DNA from: Helichrysum umbraculigerum
Taxonomy: Eukaryota; Streptophyta; Magnoliopsida; Asterales; Asteraceae
Length of the DNA: 64,000 nucleotides
Direction of reading: 5' to 3'
Assembly (NCBI GenBank): GCA_949592205.1
Contig: CATIUR010000004.1
Location: forward strand, 10,021,001 to 10,085,000
This document shows positions 1 through 11,430 of this stretch, one piece after another. Numbering within the stretch: position 1 is the stretch's first letter; the number at the start of each line of letters is the position of its first letter. Position numbers and translations under genes: made by a program. Below the pieces are notes generated by a model, which had not been told where the DNA came from, did not search any database, and saw only the letters and a list, made by a program, of their open reading frames with translations.

Positions 1-378
1 ATTTGACCTTAAAGTTTATATATAAATAATGCTAGTCTCTTTTTAGTTCTTTTTGGGTTCTGTAAATTACCAAAATACATTTAATGTTATAAGATTGATA
101 TTCTATGCTTCATTTTGTTTAACGAGTTTTTTTTTGCGCGTTGTAGCAAGGTTCAAAGAAATTACATGTTAAGACTCCTAACACGAATTCAAAATTCGCA
201 CACAACTCAGATTTATGTTTTTTTATATATTTATTTTTCTAGAGGAACTTCATGAGTTATCGGACTAAGTTAATGTGAAGCTCAGTTTGCATCTAAAATT
301 GTATTGTATAGTGGATACGCGTTCTTCGTTAAAAAGCCACTATATGCATATACATTGATTACTTATAATAAGAATACG
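1..378. other. AT-rich non-coding stretch, nothing recognised
   Basis: I see no credible reading frame, RNA gene or repeat boundary here. Confidence 0.5.
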
Positions 379-619
379 TAATTAGCAAATGAATCTTGTC
401 TGATCATGGTGATTGTATTGGAGAATGATATCAATTTACCAATAGTCCCAAATCCTGCATGCTATTTATTTATTTACTATTACTACGGAGTAGTATTTAA
501 AAGAGATGTGGGCCCTTTTCCAACAAACTCGATGCAAATCATAATTTCCAAAAGTCAGTTTATTGAAGGAACTGAAGAAGGGTGTTTGTGATGATCAGAC
601 AAGATTCATTTGCTAATTA
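379..619. mobile_element. Small element with 29-bp perfect terminal inverted repeats
   Basis: The segment 379-407 (starting TAATTAGCAAATGAATC) is repeated perfectly in inverse orientation at 591-619. The 241-bp unit has a unique centre of about 180 bp. Perfect 29-bp arms suggest a young MITE or a fold-back/hairpin locus. No clear target duplication beyond TA is visible, so the superfamily is unassigned. The short frame inside it (406-591) is not convincing as a protein. Confidence 0.6.
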
Positions 620-645
620 AAAATTGTATAGTAAATTTGTAAGTG

Positions 646-745
646 CATCCACATCAGCATTGTATTTTTTTTTTTATCAAAACCCTATCTTATAAATCCA
701 CATCAGCATTGTATTTTTATCAAAACCCTATCTTATAAATTCTAA
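646..745. repeat. Tandem duplication, 50-bp unit, two copies
   Basis: A unit beginning ATCCACATCAGCATTG and ending in CTATCTTATAA occurs at 646 and again at 696. The copies differ mainly in the length of a T run. Confidence 0.8.
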
Positions 746-863
746 TACAAAACAATCACAATGCATTAACTACAAATTAATTTAACTACAAAGTTTAGAG
801 AAGAAAATAAAAAGCAACAGTCCACTCACAAATAAATACATAGGAACTTAAATTAGCATTAAC

Positions 864-1886
864 TAGAAGATGGTAAAAAGTATCCGTGTGTTGGAAGTCT
901 TCAATTTGGTGACCTAGATGATACTTGGGTTGCAACCAACTGTCACATCAAAAATAAACCATTTTACCACGGGATCTATTGGCCAAGGAAAGGTGATAAA
1001 CCAATACCACCTAAGAAAAGCAAAAGAAATGCTGGTATAGCTACTATCACACCGGAAGATCATGCTGTAATGATTGTTGGCATATCAAAGAAAAATGAGG
1101 AATGGTGTGAAATAAAGAACAGTTGGGGACCAAAGTGGGGGTGGATGGTTTCACCAAAGTTAGATTTGAAGTTTTCAATAAGGTGTTTTTTCCAACCCCG
1201 CTTGATAATTACGATTGATAATATGTATTATCATTTTGATGATGAATAACTTGTAATTTAAGTTCGGGATTTTCTATTCGGGGCCTGCTAACCATACCCC
1301 CTGACCCACCTTTTTTTTTTTACTTTCTACTTCTACCCCTCTTTTTTTTTAATTTCTATCTCATGTTTAGTCTAAAATTGATTCTGTACTGAACTGGATC
1401 AAACTTAAATAAAACTAGACTGAAAAGGTAGGCCAAGAGGTAAGAGCAGACTTTTGGGGGGTGGGAATAGAAAATCCCGAACTTAAATTACAAGTCAATC
1501 ATCATCAAAATGATAATAACATATTATCAATCGTAATTATCAAGCAGGGTTGGAAAAAATACCTTACTGAAAACTTCAAATCTAGCTTTGGTGAAACCAT
1601 CCACCCCCACTTTGGTCCCCGGATGTTCTTTATTTCACACCATTCCTCATTTTTCTTTGATATGTCAATACCAACAATCATTACAGAATGATCTTCCGGT
1701 GTGATAGTGTATACCAGCATTTCTTTTGCTTTTCTTAGGTGGTATTGGTTTATCACCTTTCCTTGGCCAATAGATCCCGTGGTAAAATGGTTTATTTTTG
1801 ATGTGACAGTTGATTGCAACTCAAGTATCATTTAGGTCACCAAATTGAAGACTTCCAACACACGGATACTTTTTACATCTTCTAAA
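864..1886. repeat. Large inverted duplication of a protease pseudogene, arms of about 415 bp
   Basis: The left arm (about 864-1279) matches the reverse complement of the right arm (about 1465-1886) apart from scattered substitutions and small indels. The spacer is about 185 bp. The arms contain the 3' half of a papain-like pseudogene. The inner ends share TTCGGGATTTTCTATTC. A transcript across the locus would fold into a long hairpin. Whether it is transcribed is unknown. Confidence 0.85.
886..1247 (+). pseudogene. Papain-like (C1A) cysteine peptidase fragment, C-terminal half
   Basis: Translation across frames gives EDHAVMIVGI, which matches the catalytic-His region of C1A peptidases. It also gives EWCEIKNSWGPKWGW, which matches the catalytic-Asn NSWG region. 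The frame is broken by stops (for example a TAG near 918) and frameshifts, and the N-terminal half with the active-site Cys is missing. This is the inverted partial copy of the longer pseudogene at 1,505-2,263. Here the NSWG motif is kept, whereas in the other copy it has decayed to NIRG. Confidence 0.7.
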
Positions 1887-2263
1887 AAATTTGCCTTTGA
1901 TGTTTCTGTGTGAATATGTTTTAGGCGATACCTTGGGACCTCCCTGTTCATATAATCTTCGATATTAAATACCTCCTCCCTACCAAGACGTTTGTAGGGA
2001 TAGGTTTTATTTGTTTCAAGACCGAAGTTCATACAAAACTTTACCTGTTGTAGTGTCTTAAGTTTCGAATCGACCAACGGCATAGGAGAGGTGTAGACCT
2101 CTTTACCGGAACACATTCGTATTGTCGTGCCGACCATGTCGGCGATGGCAAAAGTGAAACAATGCCCCTCACTTCGTTGATTTTCCACATGTAGGGTGTA
2201 TTCCTTACATGAACCTCTGTGGGGGTTGTTTGTGGCTCGGTTTCTTCTTGAGCTTGAAGCCAT
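1505..2263 (-). pseudogene. Papain-like (C1A) cysteine peptidase pseudogene, longer copy
   Basis: Reading starts at an ATG at 2263 (MASSSRRNR...). After about 30 residues comes RSEGHCFTFAIADMV, which resembles the active-site Cys region of C1A peptidases (GxCWAFA). A stop at about 1832 interrupts the frame. A following frame gives EDHSVMIVGI (His region) and EWCEIKNIRGPKWGW, where the usual NSWG is changed to NIRG. There is no propeptide or signal peptide, so this is not a normal secreted or vacuolar papain. It is most likely non-functional. Confidence 0.65.
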
Positions 2264-4289
2264 GGAAAGATTTTGAAGATTTTATGTAAGAGGATGAAAA
2301 TTGTTGTATGATGTATGAGAAGAATGAGGTTACTGTTGGATCTTAAATGGGTAAAAAGTGAAAAGGGTAGACAGCTGGAGTATGAAAATTTCGTACTATT
2401 GAATTTTGATTTGGAATCCGATGGAGCTAGCTGGACCACACACACTTATCGTGAGTCTCCATGTGACGACAATATAACCCTCAACTATAACCGTTTATCT
2501 CTTTTCACCCCCCTTAGCTATTTTCATGTTTGTGGAGTCATATCGTCATATATGTTTTTAATTACATTAAATTGTCTCATACCAAATTTTAATTGGTTTA
2601 CTTAATTTATTAATCCATTCATATCATGTAATCAGTTTAATTGTTAACACGAAGTACACTTGAGACATGATAATTTGGACAGTTATGATTAAACAAGCAT
2701 ATTAATTATACAGGGTGTATCTACTTGCTTAAAAGTTCATGAATATTTAAATTAAAATCATTGTATTTATTGTAGTGAGCTAAAATGTGACAACTTACAT
2801 TATTATATTTTTCTTTTGGATGGCTACACCAAAATTAAATGTGAAGTTTAACCGTACTATAAAGTATACACAATTATAAGGAGGTAACGTCAACCCTGCT
2901 AGGTAAAAGCCATGAACATGCCCAAATGCATGTAAACGAATGAGTGTGTGTGTGTGTATATATTCGATTATTAATGCAAAGTGATCGAGTTTTTTATAAG
3001 ATATACTTATTTTTATCTTTATATTATGTTTTTTTCTTGTCTCCGGTGGTGATTGAAACTAGGATGCTTTTAAATGCCTTCATCTCAAAAAACAACTAGA
3101 CTATATACGTAGTGAAGGTTTTGATCATCTCAACAAAATGTACGTTAATTAAGATATATTCAATCTTATTGTATTCTTGCGATTATCGATATTATATGCA
3201 TGGTTGGTTGTGATTCAAATCTTTTCTCAATATATTTGATAAATCGGGCTTAATTAAATATGTGCAGTAGTAGTACATTCATTATAGAGTTTATGTACGT
3301 ACGTAGCTGCTGGTTGACATTATTATACATTTATACCCTCATCTGCCCATCTGGTACTAATTCTCATTTAATTGATGAAACTGAAAGTTCCTAAAGGTGT
3401 AGGGGCTAGTTTTGTACGGAGTAATATGATTGTAGGTGGGTTCTTTTATGGTACTTTTCATAGATATGTGGCCTAGTAACAAATAAAATATTTTCAATTG
3501 CAAAAGGACTATGCATGCATGTAGACTAGCTAGTATTTGATTAATTTTCTTCTACTAGTAAATAATAAGAGATCGAATAATATTCAAAACCTACTCAACG
3601 GATGTTGAAATGGGGAAGCTAGGATGATATATGTACGTAGAATGTAATAGATTGAATAGAAATCCTTTCATGTTAAACACAACATGAGATATCCCGTGTT
3701 TCTTCATATCACAATACTATAAGCCCGGTTCTCATTGAAAATATTATAATATGATCTCATGGTTTAACATGAGATGATCCACATAGAACATACCACACAC
3801 GTACTCTTAATTAGAGCCAATATAATAAGCTAGTCTTGATAATCGATCATGTGTGCACACCCATTCATAAGTATGATCATAGATTGTGAACATTTTGCCA
3901 AATGATCAACGTATATACTTGGATCTGGTTGCAAAATTAAATCAAATGTAATTCTTAACATAATGGATTTATGATATGATCCACTAACACGGTACATGTT
4001 CTTAATTGTATCCATCTTACGTCAAGTTTTTGTTGAGTACGTCTACCTTATACGTTTATAGATAGATGAACTATTATATTGTCGGTAATTTGTGTCGAAA
4101 GCTCTGGTACAAATTGAGCACTGATCGATACATCTATAGAGATTCAAACAATATTATTTTACAAATTAACTCTCTTATAATTTACTATACTGTAATTTAA
4201 CTATTGAGATTCCCGTATATGACTCTTTAGAAATAATATAATGTAATTTTCCGCATAATGAGATTATAAATTTTTTTAGAAAAAGCTAA
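2264..4289. other. Non-coding stretch, nothing recognised
   Basis: This AT-rich DNA has a short TG run near 2945. No frame with recognisable protein similarity and no clear repeat termini were found. Confidence 0.5.
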
Positions 4290-4299
4290 TTGAGCTATA

Positions 4300-4600
4300 G
4301 CTTGGGGGTCGAGCATAACTCAAGTGGCATTGTCACATCAAACATTCAACCCATATTATATATGTGTGGCCTATAGCTTAGGGGTTTGAATCCGTTGTTC
4401 ACCACATGTACGTTGGTAATTTGTGGGTAATTTTTGAACCACTGATTTGTCAGGCGTTATACTCTTTACGGGTAGGGTGGATGTGTACCATTGAAATATT
4501 GTACTTGGGTCAGGGTTATTCTTCGGGTAATTCCTTTTTTTTAGATTGTTATATTTGGTATAACCAAAAGTGACCACCCATGATAGCACGCTTAGTTCAA
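4300..4600 (+). mobile_element. Possible tRNA-derived SINE or SINE fragment
   Basis: TAACTCAAGTGGCA (about 4315-4328) resembles a pol III A box, and GGGTTTGAATCC (about 4381) resembles a B box. Their spacing of about 65 bp is wider than usual, which may reflect an insertion. No target duplication was found. This is a weak call. Confidence 0.25.
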
Positions 4601-5190
4601 TACTTGTTTGACGGGTTTTTTAAACACTTAATTAACCGTTTCATTTATAGGCAGTTATATTTTTGATACGATTAAGTGGTTGATAAAACTTTACTATCAA
4701 TTTCGACATTAACTAATGTAACTAATCTGTTGTTATATGGAAAACTAGAATGAACGTTCGCATGCATGCTAATGTTAACGGTCAATCAGTCAATGGGTAA
4801 CGTATTAACGTACGTGGATCATATCAGTTGTGTAGTATTATAGTATAAATAAATATCATGATTTGATTTTTCCAAAATTTAAAGGTTTTAATTTTTATGT
4901 ACGTAAACTTTATTTTGCTTCTGAATTTCGCGTATTAAATCAAAGAAATAATAACCAACTGACTGGTGTCAGTGTAGGATCCTTGATCGGTCTACACTTC
5001 TCTATTAAATGAATGTGAATATATAATTAATTAATACCGTAGTAAAAAACTAAAAATAGTAAATAACCTAGCATTATTAATTGCAATATTTCAATCAAGA
5101 GAAATGACAAAGTTAATACTTTTATTCTTATTTTTTGTAAATACATGAAAGTGAAATATGCACATCATGACATCATGTGGTGTAAATTAT

Positions 5191-5193
<3 letters not shown>
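4601..5193. other. Non-coding stretch, nothing recognised
   Basis: AT-rich sequence without convincing coding or repeat signals. Confidence 0.45.

Positions 5194-5247
<54 letters not shown>
5194..5247. repeat. (TA)n microsatellite
   Basis: An uninterrupted AT/TA dinucleotide run of more than 50 bp. Confidence 0.95.
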
Positions 5248-5249
<2 letters not shown>

Positions 5250-5287
5250 AACTTCTTGATGCATATATCATCACCAATAAATATATG

Positions 5288-5782
5288 TTTTTTTTAAGTT
5301 GTATTAATTAAAAAAGAACAAAAAACGTTTTCAGAGGCTCTAAGAAGGAGCCGAACAACAAAACCCAATGAAAGAAACTGAACCAAAAAATGGGAACAAC
5401 AAAATACAAGAGCCCAAGAGAAGAATTTAAACAGATTATAATCACCCAGGCCAGGCGATCCAACCCTTGGATTGAGACCAATCCAAATTTAGCTTGGTAT
5501 ATCTGTTAGCGATCCAATTAAGCGAATTTCTTTAAATGCCCGTGAAGATATCTAAGCAAGGAATGTGCCATTGTCCACATCAACAAAAGCATGAACCAAA
5601 CAATCCCTCCAGTTCCAAACCGACCAAAGGACAACAAGGCACACGCCGTAGAAGATCTTATTATGATCTTTGTTGTCGAGAGAATTCAACTTTCCAAGAG
5701 AAAAATCTTTAATCGAACACGAACACGTGGAATTGATTTTCCACCAACTCCAAACTTTAAGCCAAAATGTCATACAATTTAA
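5288..5782 (-). mobile_element. 5'-truncated L1-like LINE, 3' end only
   Basis: On the minus strand the translation gives VVLWSVWNWRDCLVHA, the tail that follows the zf-RVT domain of plant LINE ORF2 proteins (compare CWVLWKSRNKLVF in the LINE at 15,993-20,462). The C-terminus ends in GWIAWPG and a stop near 5444. A 3' UTR of about 150 bp then runs to an A run (seen as T8 at 5288-5295 on the plus strand). Endonuclease and RT are absent, as expected for 5' truncation during target-primed reverse transcription. No target duplication was identified. Confidence 0.7.
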
Positions 5783-5864
5783 TAAATTAAATTAGATACT
5801 AATATGATAAAGATGACTGTCCACGTATATATACTACAAACAAATAAATCATTATTATTGTAAC

Positions 5865-6171
5865 CAGTGTCGTCTCTAAGTGGACGAGGTGATTGAGTGT
5901 CCAATATCTCCGACTCATAAGGGCCTCAAAAATTTGAGTGTATATGCAAATGGTACATGTATTCTTTGATAAATACTAATTTCATTGTCAATAAACAAAT
6001 AGACACATAATAAGAAAATGGACTCGATTTTGTCAAATCATTAAAGAGACTAAAGGTATAGTAGTTATATGCTACATTTCGTAACCATAATTTTACTTTG
6101 CGTCATAAGGCCTCGTTTTGTTGATTAACATTTTTTTGTTCAGGGCCTTCGAAAACTCAGAGACGAAACTA
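5865..6171. mobile_element. Non-autonomous hAT-type element, 307 bp
   Basis: The left end CAGTGTCGTCTCTAAG matches the inverted right end TAGTTTCGTCTCTGAG. The flanks ATTGTAAC (5857-5864) and ACTGTAAC (6172-6179) agree at 7 of 8 positions, the 8-bp target duplication expected for hAT. It contains no transposase and is moderately old. Confidence 0.7.
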
Positions 6172-6594
6172 ACTGTAACTATTATAATTTTATATATTTA
6201 ATTTTCGAGGTTCTTGACCTATGAAGCCATGAAGGCATTACTTGTTTATAGTTCTTCAAATGCACACAGATTCATTTGTCGCAATTGATCATAATACTTT
6301 TCAATAGGAAGCCATTACAACTCTTGTCTATCGATCGATTCCCTCTATATTTATATCGGATATATACACGTGTACGTGTATGCATATATATCTAAAAAAC
6401 GTTTGCATTTTCACGTACATGAATTTAATACCAATTACTGTACGTGCATTCTTATTAGTTAATGTATTTGCATGTGTTATGCTTGAGAAGGCATATATGT
6501 AGAGCAATCAAAGATAGGAAATTGGGAAGGCATTTTGTTACACCCGTTTTAAATCTTACACCATTTAGAAAAGGAGTCAAACGTGGGTTGAAAA
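6172..6594. other. Non-coding flank of the Helitron, nothing recognised
   Basis: AT-rich sequence. The frame at 6462-6647 crosses the Helitron end and has no recognisable similarity. Confidence 0.45.
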
Positions 6595-7035
6595 TCTCTA
6601 TATATATATATAAGAACATCTTAAAAGAGATCTCTCCCTTTAATTAAAGAACAATTTTTAACTAATACACCATTAGATTAAAACTAATGATGTCATTAGC
6701 CTAATTACTTGTGTTAGAAATTACGAAAATACCCTGATTAAAGAATGCCCTAATCACTCTCTTCTCCAAAACTCCTTCCCGCTTCCTTGTTGCCACGCCA
6801 ATTCCACAAACCTGCACTCTCTTATTCAACAGCAACCAGACCTTCATCTTCTTCTACATCTTAATTTCAACTTGTATACAAAATATAGGTGATTATCTGA
6901 TTAAGGCACCATGTGTTTGGTTTAATTCTATATCCGTTTACAGCTTACCCCATCGCCACACATTTCATTCGGATCCTAGGGTTTCATATCAATTTTCAAT
7001 TCCTCGATCAAACCGCTTCAATTTAATCTCTAACT

Positions 7036-7715
7036 ATGGTGAGCAAACAATTCTACTTGATTCTCATTCATTTAATTTCAATTTCTCGATTTAATTTTCC
7101 GTTTAGCTTATATTTATGGACTATTACGATCTGTTATGCTAACTGATAATTTTGTTTTGTTTATATGTTTCACTTTGTAGCAGCCTCTCAGACTTGAGAT
7201 CAAGGTACTTTCTAATTTAGAATATTGAATACACTCATTATTGTTATTGTGATCAAGTGAAGTTGTATATTGGGATGTAATGCTAATTTTGGGTGTTTTT
7301 GATAGAGAAAACTTGCTCAAAGATCAGAAAGAGTGAAGTTGGTGGATCTGCATCCTACCGAGCCATGGTAATTCTACTTGGTGACTGATGTATTTTTATA
7401 TATGAAATTGATGTACATTGTTAGCACTGAGAAGTGCATTCATGAGTTAATACATGGTGGTGCATGTGGGCTTTCTACCAGCTTATAGCTTCTTAGCTTA
7501 TAAGGGCTTGATATGCCCATTTTGTGAAGCCGAAAACTTCGAGATTTTTGAAAATATAATTTCAAGGTTATAAGCTAAAAAACTAATAAGGATAAGCTGA
7601 ATCACATAAGCTACTGTAATACATATGTGTTAATTGTAATGGTTCTTTTGGTTTTTACAGGATTCTAGCAAGTTTGTATATAGGGACAGTCTGCATTTGG
7701 AACTACCAGACACAG
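7036..7715 (+). pseudogene. Captured 5' end of a coatomer beta' (COPB2) gene
   Basis: Four exons join in frame. They are an ATG at 7036-7038 directly before GTGAGC; 7181-7204 (QPLRLEIK); 7306-7367 (RKLAQRSERVK...DLHPTEP); and 7661-7715 (WILASLYIGTVCIWNYQTQ). This is the start of coatomer subunit beta', whose WD40 propeller coats COPI vesicles in Golgi-to-ER traffic. The splice sites are canonical and the frame is open for 48 residues. The rest of the propeller and the C-terminal solenoid are absent. The upstream 300 bp resembles a 5' UTR/promoter (AGGGTTTCA at about 6978), so the captured promoter may have come along. Confidence 0.8.
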
Positions 7716-9301
7716 GTACGAGACTAGATTAACGAATATTAGGATATTCAAGTAGTCACTGAGTTTGACCGATACTTATTTTTGTTATTTTGTATGTTTT
7801 CTGGATGTATACTTCTTAATTGAATAGTAATGGTCCAACAGAGAAGCATAGTAGTTAGGGCACTCTTCCATTTAGGGTGTAGACCGTGCATGTTGTGAAC
7901 GGAGTTATTTCCATTTCGTTGCATAGATAATGTGGTTATGCTAATGCATTTCTATTAGCTATGCGGTCAAATTGTTGGCAATAATATAGTAACCGCATGG
8001 AGCAGAAATGTTTTGATGTGAATCTAGCATCCTCTCAAAGTGCTGGACTAATAAATGCTCTGCAAACCAACTAGAATATAAATATATAATTACTATTGAA
8101 CTTCATGCAACTTCAAAATATTTAGTGGAAGCAGCTAATGCCACCTATTATATACTAGGTATAGGATATTATGCTTGTAAGCTGACCCAATAGTTATCAG
8201 AAGGAAATATAGTACGCCTATTTTAAGTTGTCTAAATAGTTTTTAAGTAGGTAATAAACATTATAAATGGGATAAGGGTTGAGCCTTTAACCTTAATGAT
8301 TGATAAGTAGATAGCCGTAGTCATAAACAAAGTGTGACTAAGTATGATAAACAAAGTGTTCATATGGAAAGTAGGACATGTTGACTTCCTGCAGTGTTCC
8401 TTCACATTTTATCAAGTGAAAAATATTTAATAATATAGGGTGAAGTTATACCACTGAAATCCTGTAAATAGCATGAGTGATCATTTGTGTAGCAAGATAT
8501 GGGAGCACCCTTGCTTTTGTCTCATGCTTGCGTATTCCAGTTGTACGATCACAGATGTAAGACTAAATTTGACATATTTTATACTTACTTCCTCTTAACA
8601 TGCTCCGTAGAATAGAATGGGGGCGTGACCTTTTTATGCTACTATGCTCGTATGGCTTTACATGACGATCTCCTTAACAACGGGTAATTCTAGAGTTTTT
8701 ATTTAGATACACTTCACTGAATTAGATGATGAACTTACTTATTATAAACTGTTGTTCCGTCAATTTTTATTCATTATAATGGATTGATATATAATTGTTT
8801 GAATCAGGTATTATAATACGATACTGTGGATGTGGATTCAAGCAATTTCATCACCACTAAATTCATCCAACCAAATTCATCCACAACTGGAAACGGCAAA
8901 GTATGTGGATTCAAGCTTTCCATTGTGGTATTATCAAAAGAGATTGTTTGCTGTGATAATTATCTTTGAAAAATTTGTTGCAGCGTTGTCAAACTGGTGG
9001 TTCAAACCACTAGAAGGTAGTTGAAGCACAAGAGAAAAAGCTACAAGTATGCTTTCTATAATAAATCTTTTTAAATATTATATTGAACATCATGATGTTA
9101 ACCTACTGTCTCATTGTTAATAATCTTTATCTTGTAGAACTTAAAGGCATACTTGTCAATCTCATAGGCTCAGTTTGGGGATATGCAGTCACTATTGCTA
9201 AACGCTTTTAAAGAGATAGGTATACGAAGTTACTTATAAATATTCAGCAAGTCGTTATCTTTCTTGTACTTATTTTTGCCTTTTCGTTCACCTGTTTTCA
9301 G
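7716..9301. other. Helitron interior without a recognised gene
   Basis: The sequence is intron-like. The stretch 9136-9220 (frame giving QFGDMQSLLLNAFKEI) may be an upstream exon of the kinesin fragment, but I cannot confirm it. The 64-aa frame at 8830-9024 has no recognisable similarity. Confidence 0.4.
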
Positions 9302-9835
9302 AGAGTCAAATAATGGAGTTTCAAAGAACATTTGAGTTTACTGTAGGATCAGACCTGCATTTAGAACTGGTACAAAATATGTGATTGACTATCTTGGAGA
9401 AGATGGTTCTTTAGTAGTTTTGGATCCTGCAAAACCACATAAAGAAGGAAGAAGTTGTTTCTGTTCAACCGTATTTGGTCCAACTGCCACTCAAGGTGAA
9501 CACTAAACCACTTTCTGTTTCTTTCTTTCTTTTTTGTCTGCTAAAACTCAAACAATTTTCACTTTAATCAGATGAGGTATTTGCGGACACACAACCACTT
9601 ATCAGATCTGTTATGGATGGTTATAATTGTGTGCATTTTTGCATACGGACAAACGAGATCTGGTAAAACACATACAATGGTGAACTTCAAAAAATCTTGA
9701 AAATAGTTATTTGCACTTTTTGGAGTAAACTTTGTCGTTCTAAAATTCTAATATCATTTGATAATGTGGGCCTACTGGTGCATCAAAAAAACACCTGGGA
9801 ATCAATTACTTGGCTCTCAATGATCTGTTTATAGG
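9302..9835 (+). pseudogene. Captured kinesin-14 motor-domain fragment
   Basis: Exon 9302-9495 contains ...GEDGSLVVLDPAKPHKEG... and ends VFGPTATQ. Exon 9572-9679 gives DEVFADTQPLIRSVMDGYN, then after a single inserted T gives CIFAYGQTRSGKTHTM. The latter is the kinesin P-loop with the usual GQTGSGKT changed to GQTRSGKT. A third piece near 9780-9835 gives GINYLALNDLF, matching the GVNYRALNDLF region of plant kinesin-14 motors. The frameshift and the altered P-loop make this a dead fragment. The stalk and the rest of the motor are missing. Confidence 0.75.
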
Positions 9836-10837
9836 CTATATTTAATGAGCAGTGCAAAATGTTACATCCTTGGAAGCCGTCTTACATATCCAAGAATGGA
9901 AAACCAAGTGTGGTATAAATTCCATGTTGCTAACTGGTTCATTATTTTTTCAATTTTTGATTAGTTTGCGTTATGTTCCTAATTAGCTTTATGTCTTACT
10001 AATAGTATGATCTGTGTCTAACAATTATGACCAAGTCAAACAAGAGTTGATTTATAGTGTTTAGATATTGGCTGTTTATATTTGATGTTTCTAATATGTA
10101 TGATCATGTCAAACATAGTTGATTTATGGTGCTTATGGTTCTTTCCATGTCCCTTACTTTTTGTAGTATTAAGAAAACCCCCATTTTATTTGATCAATAG
10201 ATTAACCAAAGAGTTTATTAATATAGGGTCTTACCTGCTTATCTAACCCATGAAAATGCCTATGAATTCTTTCACAATATATTTTTATATTAATATTTAT
10301 TTAAGCATGTTCAATAAGATCTTCTATTATATTCTTCCATTAATTAATAATTTGTTTTTATATCAATAATAATAATAATCTTACTCTTGCTATCACCCTT
10401 TTGTTACCCCGGTCTTATAAACGTAAGTTTTCATTTGTTGTTGTGCTGTTGGAGCAGAGGGTTATAGCAAGTGTACGACTGTACACAAAATTTCCTCTTG
10501 CTTTCTTTTGCATTTTATTTTATCCAGTTTTTAGGGGCTCACTTATATTTAACAAAACTGAAGGTAGAGTTCATTTTCTTAATTAAGTTATAATAAGATG
10601 TAACATGAAGACTATATAGAGGTACCACTTCATTTATTAAAGATGGTCAACTGAAGGCAGATTGCATATTTGTCGTTCAGTATAAGTATAGAAATAAATT
10701 TTTGGTGCACAATTTGCTTCATAGACTGAACACGATATATTGTGTGGCTCGGTTTACGTTGTTGCTAATTGAATATTGAAAGAAGTGGCAATACACGTTG
10801 GTTCCTTATATTAGGCGGTCGCTAATTATTTGGAGTC

Positions 10838-10990
10838 CCATGGTCTTATGGAAGCCGGGTAAGAAAGTGGGTGTGGTCGATCTCGGTGGGGGCAGCCATG
10901 CTTTTGTCAACATGGCTAAGGCTTTTGGTGCAGAAGTTACTGCTTTATGCACATCCATTTTTAAGAAGCGATAAGCACTTAAAGGAATTA
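10838..10990 (+). pseudogene. Captured cinnamyl alcohol dehydrogenase (CAD) exon fragment
   Basis: The translation KPGKKVGVVDLGGGSHAFVNMAKAFGAEVTAL matches the NADP-binding Rossmann segment of plant CAD/mannitol dehydrogenases, whose usual form is GKxVGVVGLGGLGHxAVKxAKAFGAxVT. The dinucleotide-binding glycine motif has decayed (GLGGLG to DLGGGS). The frame then hits a TAA in ...SIFKKR. Upstream zinc-binding parts are not seen. A 61-bp piece of this fragment recurs inside the oxidosqualene cyclase fragment at 11,997-12,057. Confidence 0.75.
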
Positions 10991-11430
10991 GATCTGATCA
11001 TTTCATTACCCACAAAAACGAAAATATAAAGAAAGTGATCAAGCGAATTTTTATGTATATTATTTTAAAATTATTAATTCTACAGGTGGTTAATTCTTAA
11101 TTGGGTGATAGGGCATATTTAAATATCCTTCTTCTTGGTGCACAACTTAAGCTAAGCTATTTTCGATATGGATATATTCTGCACAGTTTTCATTTACTTT
11201 TTTAACCGGTCTGATGAAATGCTCAAATAAATAATTAATGAATGTTATTTTGATAAGGAGTAGAATCATTGCTGGTAGTTCAGTTGAAGGTATCGAGGAG
11301 ACTCAAAAGATGCTTAACTTTGCAGGGAAACATAAAACAACCACATTCTAATAGTCTTCCATTTAATATTCATTAGCTCTTCATGTTATATGTTAATCCA
11401 CATTATGAGCTTGCGTATATTTTTTTGCAG

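Noticed and set aside
7036..7715. Genuine host coatomer beta' gene
   Set aside because: Only the first four exons are present. Unrelated gene fragments follow, and Helitron-type ends enclose them.
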